Shown here one piece after another: positions 61,765-64,000 of a stretch of 64,000 nucleotides of DNA. Numbering within the stretch: position 1 is the first letter of the stretch; each line of letters opens with the position of its first letter. A program made the position numbers and the translations under genes. Source of the DNA: Gemmatimonadota bacterium (GTDB taxonomy: Bacteria > Gemmatimonadota > Gemmatimonadetes > Gemmatimonadales > Gemmatimonadaceae); contig JAIUOB010000001.1 of NCBI GenBank assembly GCA_020161135.1, positions 1,054,001 through 1,118,000 on the forward strand, given 5' to 3'. The notes beneath the pieces were generated by a model. That model was not told the origin of the DNA. It ran no database searches and worked only from the letters and a program-made list of their open reading frames with translations.

Positions 61765-62448
61765 ATGCGCGTGCTGCTGGTGGAAGACGACGACACGCTG
61801 CGCGAGAGCGCGGCGGCCTACCTGCGGGCCTCGGGATTTGCCGTCGATCCCGCCGCCTCCGGGAAGATGGCGCGTGAACTCGCCGCGGTCAGCCCATACG
61901 ACGCCGTCATTCTCGATGTGGGGCTCCCGGACGACGACGGGTTTGCCTTGTGCACCGCCTTGCGTCGCCGCTCGCCGGCGCCACGGGTGCTGATGGCCAC
62001 GGCCCGCGACGCCGTCGAGGATCGCATCGCGGGGCTCGACCTCGGCGCGGACGACTACCTGGTGAAGCCGTACGCGCTGGGTGAGCTCGTGGCGCGGGTG
62101 CGGGCGCTGCTGCGTCGCCCCGACCACGCGGCACCCGCGGTGCTGGAGGTGGACGGGCTGCTCCTCGACCCCGCCACCCGCGAGGCCAGGCGCGGAACGC
62201 GCGTGATCACGCTCACCACCAAGGAGTTCGCCGTGCTCGAGGTGCTGATGCGGGCCCCCGGGCGCGTGCTGACCCGCGAGTTCATCGGCGAGCATGCCTG
62301 GGACGACAACTTCGACCCGGGCAGCAACATCATCGACGTGTACATCGCGCGGCTGCGTCGCAAGATCGACGCGCCCGAGGAGACGCCGCTGCTGGCGACG
62401 GTGCGGGGCGCCGGATATCGGCTGGGACGCGCCGGTCGCCGCGCATGA
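61765..62448 (+). CDS. OmpR/PhoB-family response regulator
   Basis: A 227-residue regulator. The receiver domain (1-118) has the acidic pocket VEDDD, phosphoacceptor Asp51 in VILDVGLPDDDG, and the signalling Lys in YLVKPYALGEL. The C-terminal winged helix (125-222) has LTTKEFAVLEVLMRAPGRVLTRE and SNIIDVYIARLRRKID. It pairs with the sensor kinase gene starting 10 bp downstream. Its start is only 9 bp from the divergent patatin start, so the two promoters overlap and the patatin gene may be a target. Confidence 0.95.
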   Translation: MRVLLVEDDDTLRESAAAYLRASGFAVDPAASGKMARELAAVSPYDAVILDVGLPDDDGFALCTALRRRSPAPRVLMATARDAVEDRIAGLDLGADDYLVKPYALGELVARVRALLRRPDHAAPAVLEVDGLLLDPATREARRGTRVITLTTKEFAVLEVLMRAPGRVLTREFIGEHAWDDNFDPGSNIIDVYIARLRRKIDAPEETPLLATVRGAGYRLGRAGRRA

Positions 62449-62458
62449 CGGACGCGGC

Positions 62459-63865
62459 GTGACGACGACCGAGCCGCATCGCGAGTCGCACCGCGAGCCG
62501 CATCGCGAGTCGCACCGCGCGCGCATTCGCTGGCGCTTCACGGCGCTGTACGGCGCGACCCTGCTGGTCGTGCTGCTGGCCGCGGCCTTCGCCCTGCGTC
62601 AGGCGCTGCGGGCGACGCTGCAGCAGGAGTTCGAGGCGTCGGTCCGGTCGTCGGTGGGGCTGGTGCGGCAGTTCTTTCACACCGAGGTGCACGAGTACCG
62701 CTCGGTGGAGGCGACGTTGTCGCACATCGCCGGTGAGCTGGTGTTCGAGGATCGGGCGATCCGCTATCGGCGCCCGGATGGCACGCTCTTCCGCGCCACG
62801 GCGGCTGCCACCGCACGACGCGCGCCGATTCGCCCGCGCACCCCGATTCACTCGGTGCGCTTCGCCCTCGATCCCGCGCTCGCGCCGGGGTGGGAGGTGG
62901 AGGTCGACGCGAGTCTCGTGAACATGTACGCCCTGCAGGCGCGCATCGATCGCTGGTTCGTCGTGGGCATCCCTCTCTTCGTGCTGTCGGCGGCGGTTGC
63001 GGGATGGTGGCTCACCGGACGGACCCTCCGACCCGTGGGCGCGATGGCCGACGCCGCGGCCCGCATCGCCCCGGCCAGCGGCGCGCGGTTGCCCGTCGAC
63101 AATGCCGAGGACGAACTGGGTCGCCTGGGGCTGCGCTTCAACGCGCTGCTCGATCGGCTGGACGGCGCCCTCACGCAGCAACGCCAGTTCCTGGCCGACG
63201 CCGCGCACGAACTGCGCACGCCCATCGCCCGCATGCGCGCCCGCGTCGAACTGGCGTTGCTCGAGGCGCGCACCGACGGACAGCCGCAGGACGCGACGCT
63301 GGCGGCGGTCGACGCGGAGCTGCGTGCGATGTCGCAGCAGGTGGAGCAGCTACTGCAGCTCGCGCGTGCCGATGCGGCCGGCGACACCGCCATGGCGACC
63401 CTCCAACCGCTCTTCCTGGACGACCTCGTGGCCGACGAGGCGCCACGCTGGCAGCCGCAAGCCGCGCAGATGGAGCGCACCCTCGCCATCGAGACGCTCG
63501 AGGAGGCGCCCGTGCTGGGCGACGCGCGACTGCTCACGAGCCTCGTGGGCGCGCTCGTCGACAACGCGCTGCGCTACACGCGACCGGGCGGACGGGTGAC
63601 CCTGGTGGTGGAGCGCGACGCCCGTGCGCCGGTGGTGCGGTTCGCGGTCGACGACGACGGCATCGGGGTGCCGGATGACGAGCGTGCACGCATCTTCGAC
63701 CGCTTCCATCGCGGCACCAACGCCCGCGCGCATCGCGCGGACGGGAGTGGGCTGGGGCTCGCGATCGCGCAATGGATCGTGCAGCAGCATCGCGGGACGC
63801 TGGAGGTGGGCACGAGCCCGCTTGGCGGGGCGCGCTTCACCGTGACGCTGCCCCGCGCGTCGTGA
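62459..63865 (+). CDS. Sensor histidine kinase of the OmpR-type pair
   Basis: A 468-residue kinase. It begins with a cytoplasmic, charged repeat (PHRESHRE twice, residues 6-21), then membrane helix 1 (about 31-48), a periplasmic domain of about 115 residues, helix 2 (about 165-185, FVVGIPLFVLSAAVAGWWL), a HAMP linker, His250 in ADAAHELRTPIARMRAR, and the ATPase domain with LVDNALRYT (N box), DDDGIGVPDDE (G1) and GSGLGLAIA (G2). The GTG at 62459 is the first start in frame; its ribosome site is weak. The signal is unknown. Confidence 0.92.
   Translation: MTTTEPHRESHREPHRESHRARIRWRFTALYGATLLVVLLAAAFALRQALRATLQQEFEASVRSSVGLVRQFFHTEVHEYRSVEATLSHIAGELVFEDRAIRYRRPDGTLFRATAAATARRAPIRPRTPIHSVRFALDPALAPGWEVEVDASLVNMYALQARIDRWFVVGIPLFVLSAAVAGWWLTGRTLRPVGAMADAAARIAPASGARLPVDNAEDELGRLGLRFNALLDRLDGALTQQRQFLADAAHELRTPIARMRARVELALLEARTDGQPQDATLAAVDAELRAMSQQVEQLLQLARADAAGDTAMATLQPLFLDDLVADEAPRWQPQAAQMERTLAIETLEEAPVLGDARLLTSLVGALVDNALRYTRPGGRVTLVVERDARAPVVRFAVDDDGIGVPDDERARIFDRFHRGTNARAHRADGSGLGLAIAQWIVQQHRGTLEVGTSPLGGARFTVTLPRAS
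62474..62519 (+). repeat. Nearly two copies of a 24-bp in-frame tandem repeat
   Basis: Unit 62474-62497 is repeated at 62498-62519 with identity over 22 bases. It encodes the His/Arg/Glu/Ser-rich start of the kinase. A multiple of three, it can change copy number without breaking the frame. Confidence 0.75.
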
Positions 63866-63880
63866 ACGGGGCCGAGCGGC

Positions 63881-64000
63881 TCAGCTGACCGGAATGTCGC
63901 GGCGCGCGCGGATGCGACGATCCGTGGGCTGCGCCGCTTCGCGCCAGGCGTTGCGGAGCGTGCGAAGGCACTGCGCGGCGCCGACGAAGTCGTGGCCGTC
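63881..64000 (-). CDS. C-terminal end of an unidentified protein (5' part outside window)
   Basis: Forty codons to the TGA at 63881-63883 on the minus strand. The visible residues (FVGAAQCLRTLRNAWREAAQP then RRIRARRDIPVS) are helical and basic at the end. They are too short to assign a family. The gene is convergent with the sensor kinase, only 15 bp away. Confidence 0.5.
   Translation of the reverse strand, partial: DGHDFVGAAQCLRTLRNAWREAAQPTDRRIRARRDIPVS

Overview
This is a very GC-rich, gene-dense bacterial chromosome window of 64 kb. The gene repertoire points to Gemmatimonadota (Gemmatimonas/Gemmatirosa-like soil bacteria): several secreted S9 peptidases, an M14 peptidase, a large BNR/VPS10-type propeller protein, many small lipoproteins, ECF sigma factors, and GTG/TTG starts often fused to the preceding stop codon. 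The assignment is an inference from gene content. No tRNA, rRNA, CRISPR array, phage or insertion sequence was seen.

Layout. 1-7.5 kb: a truncated amidohydrolase, a Tat-exported GH29 fucosidase, a double-cupredoxin protein, and an S9 peptidase-DUF423-TauE/SafE operon. 7.6-9.3 kb: a YgaP-type membrane protein, an ECF sigma factor, its zinc-finger anti-sigma factor and OsmC. 9.3-15.8 kb: an ArsR repressor next to a TolC-MFP-RND-DUF2892 efflux operon, whose promoter shares sequence words with the arsR operator. 15.8-25.3 kb: a propeller lipoprotein, the VPS10/BNR protein, a phosphatase-family protein with DUF1028, and the M14 peptidase. 25.5-31.9 kb: a GntR-ABC-permease-peptidase cassette with a clear operator, then a decayed propeller gene. 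31.9-39.7 kb: an alpha/beta hydrolase, DUF983, a coiled-coil lipoprotein, an S9 peptidase, NlpC/P60, a PEP-CTERM protein, and queE/queC. 39.9-46 kb: a small barrel, a large unknown secreted protein, and a four-gene ECF operon carrying two related glycogen-binding-like (CBM48/AMPK) domains. 46-49.5 kb: agmatine-to-putrescine genes under a TetR-like regulator. 49.6-57.7 kb: small lipoproteins, glycerate kinase, peroxiredoxin, a lipid kinase and another S9 peptidase. 57.7-64 kb: aconitase, a patatin-ferredoxin fusion divergent from a two-component system, and a truncated gene.

How the genes work together. Most of the window serves extracytoplasmic catabolism of peptides and glycans and envelope sensing. 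Four secreted hydrolase-class proteins carry similar Gly/Arg-rich inserts. The least explained unit is the ECF operon at 42.5-45.9 kb. There a membrane-anchored, anti-sigma-positioned protein and an outer-membrane-barrel-like protein end in homologous carbohydrate-binding-like domains, suggesting an undescribed envelope or glycan-sensing circuit. Convergent gene pairs are usually separated by strong hairpins, which are listed individually.
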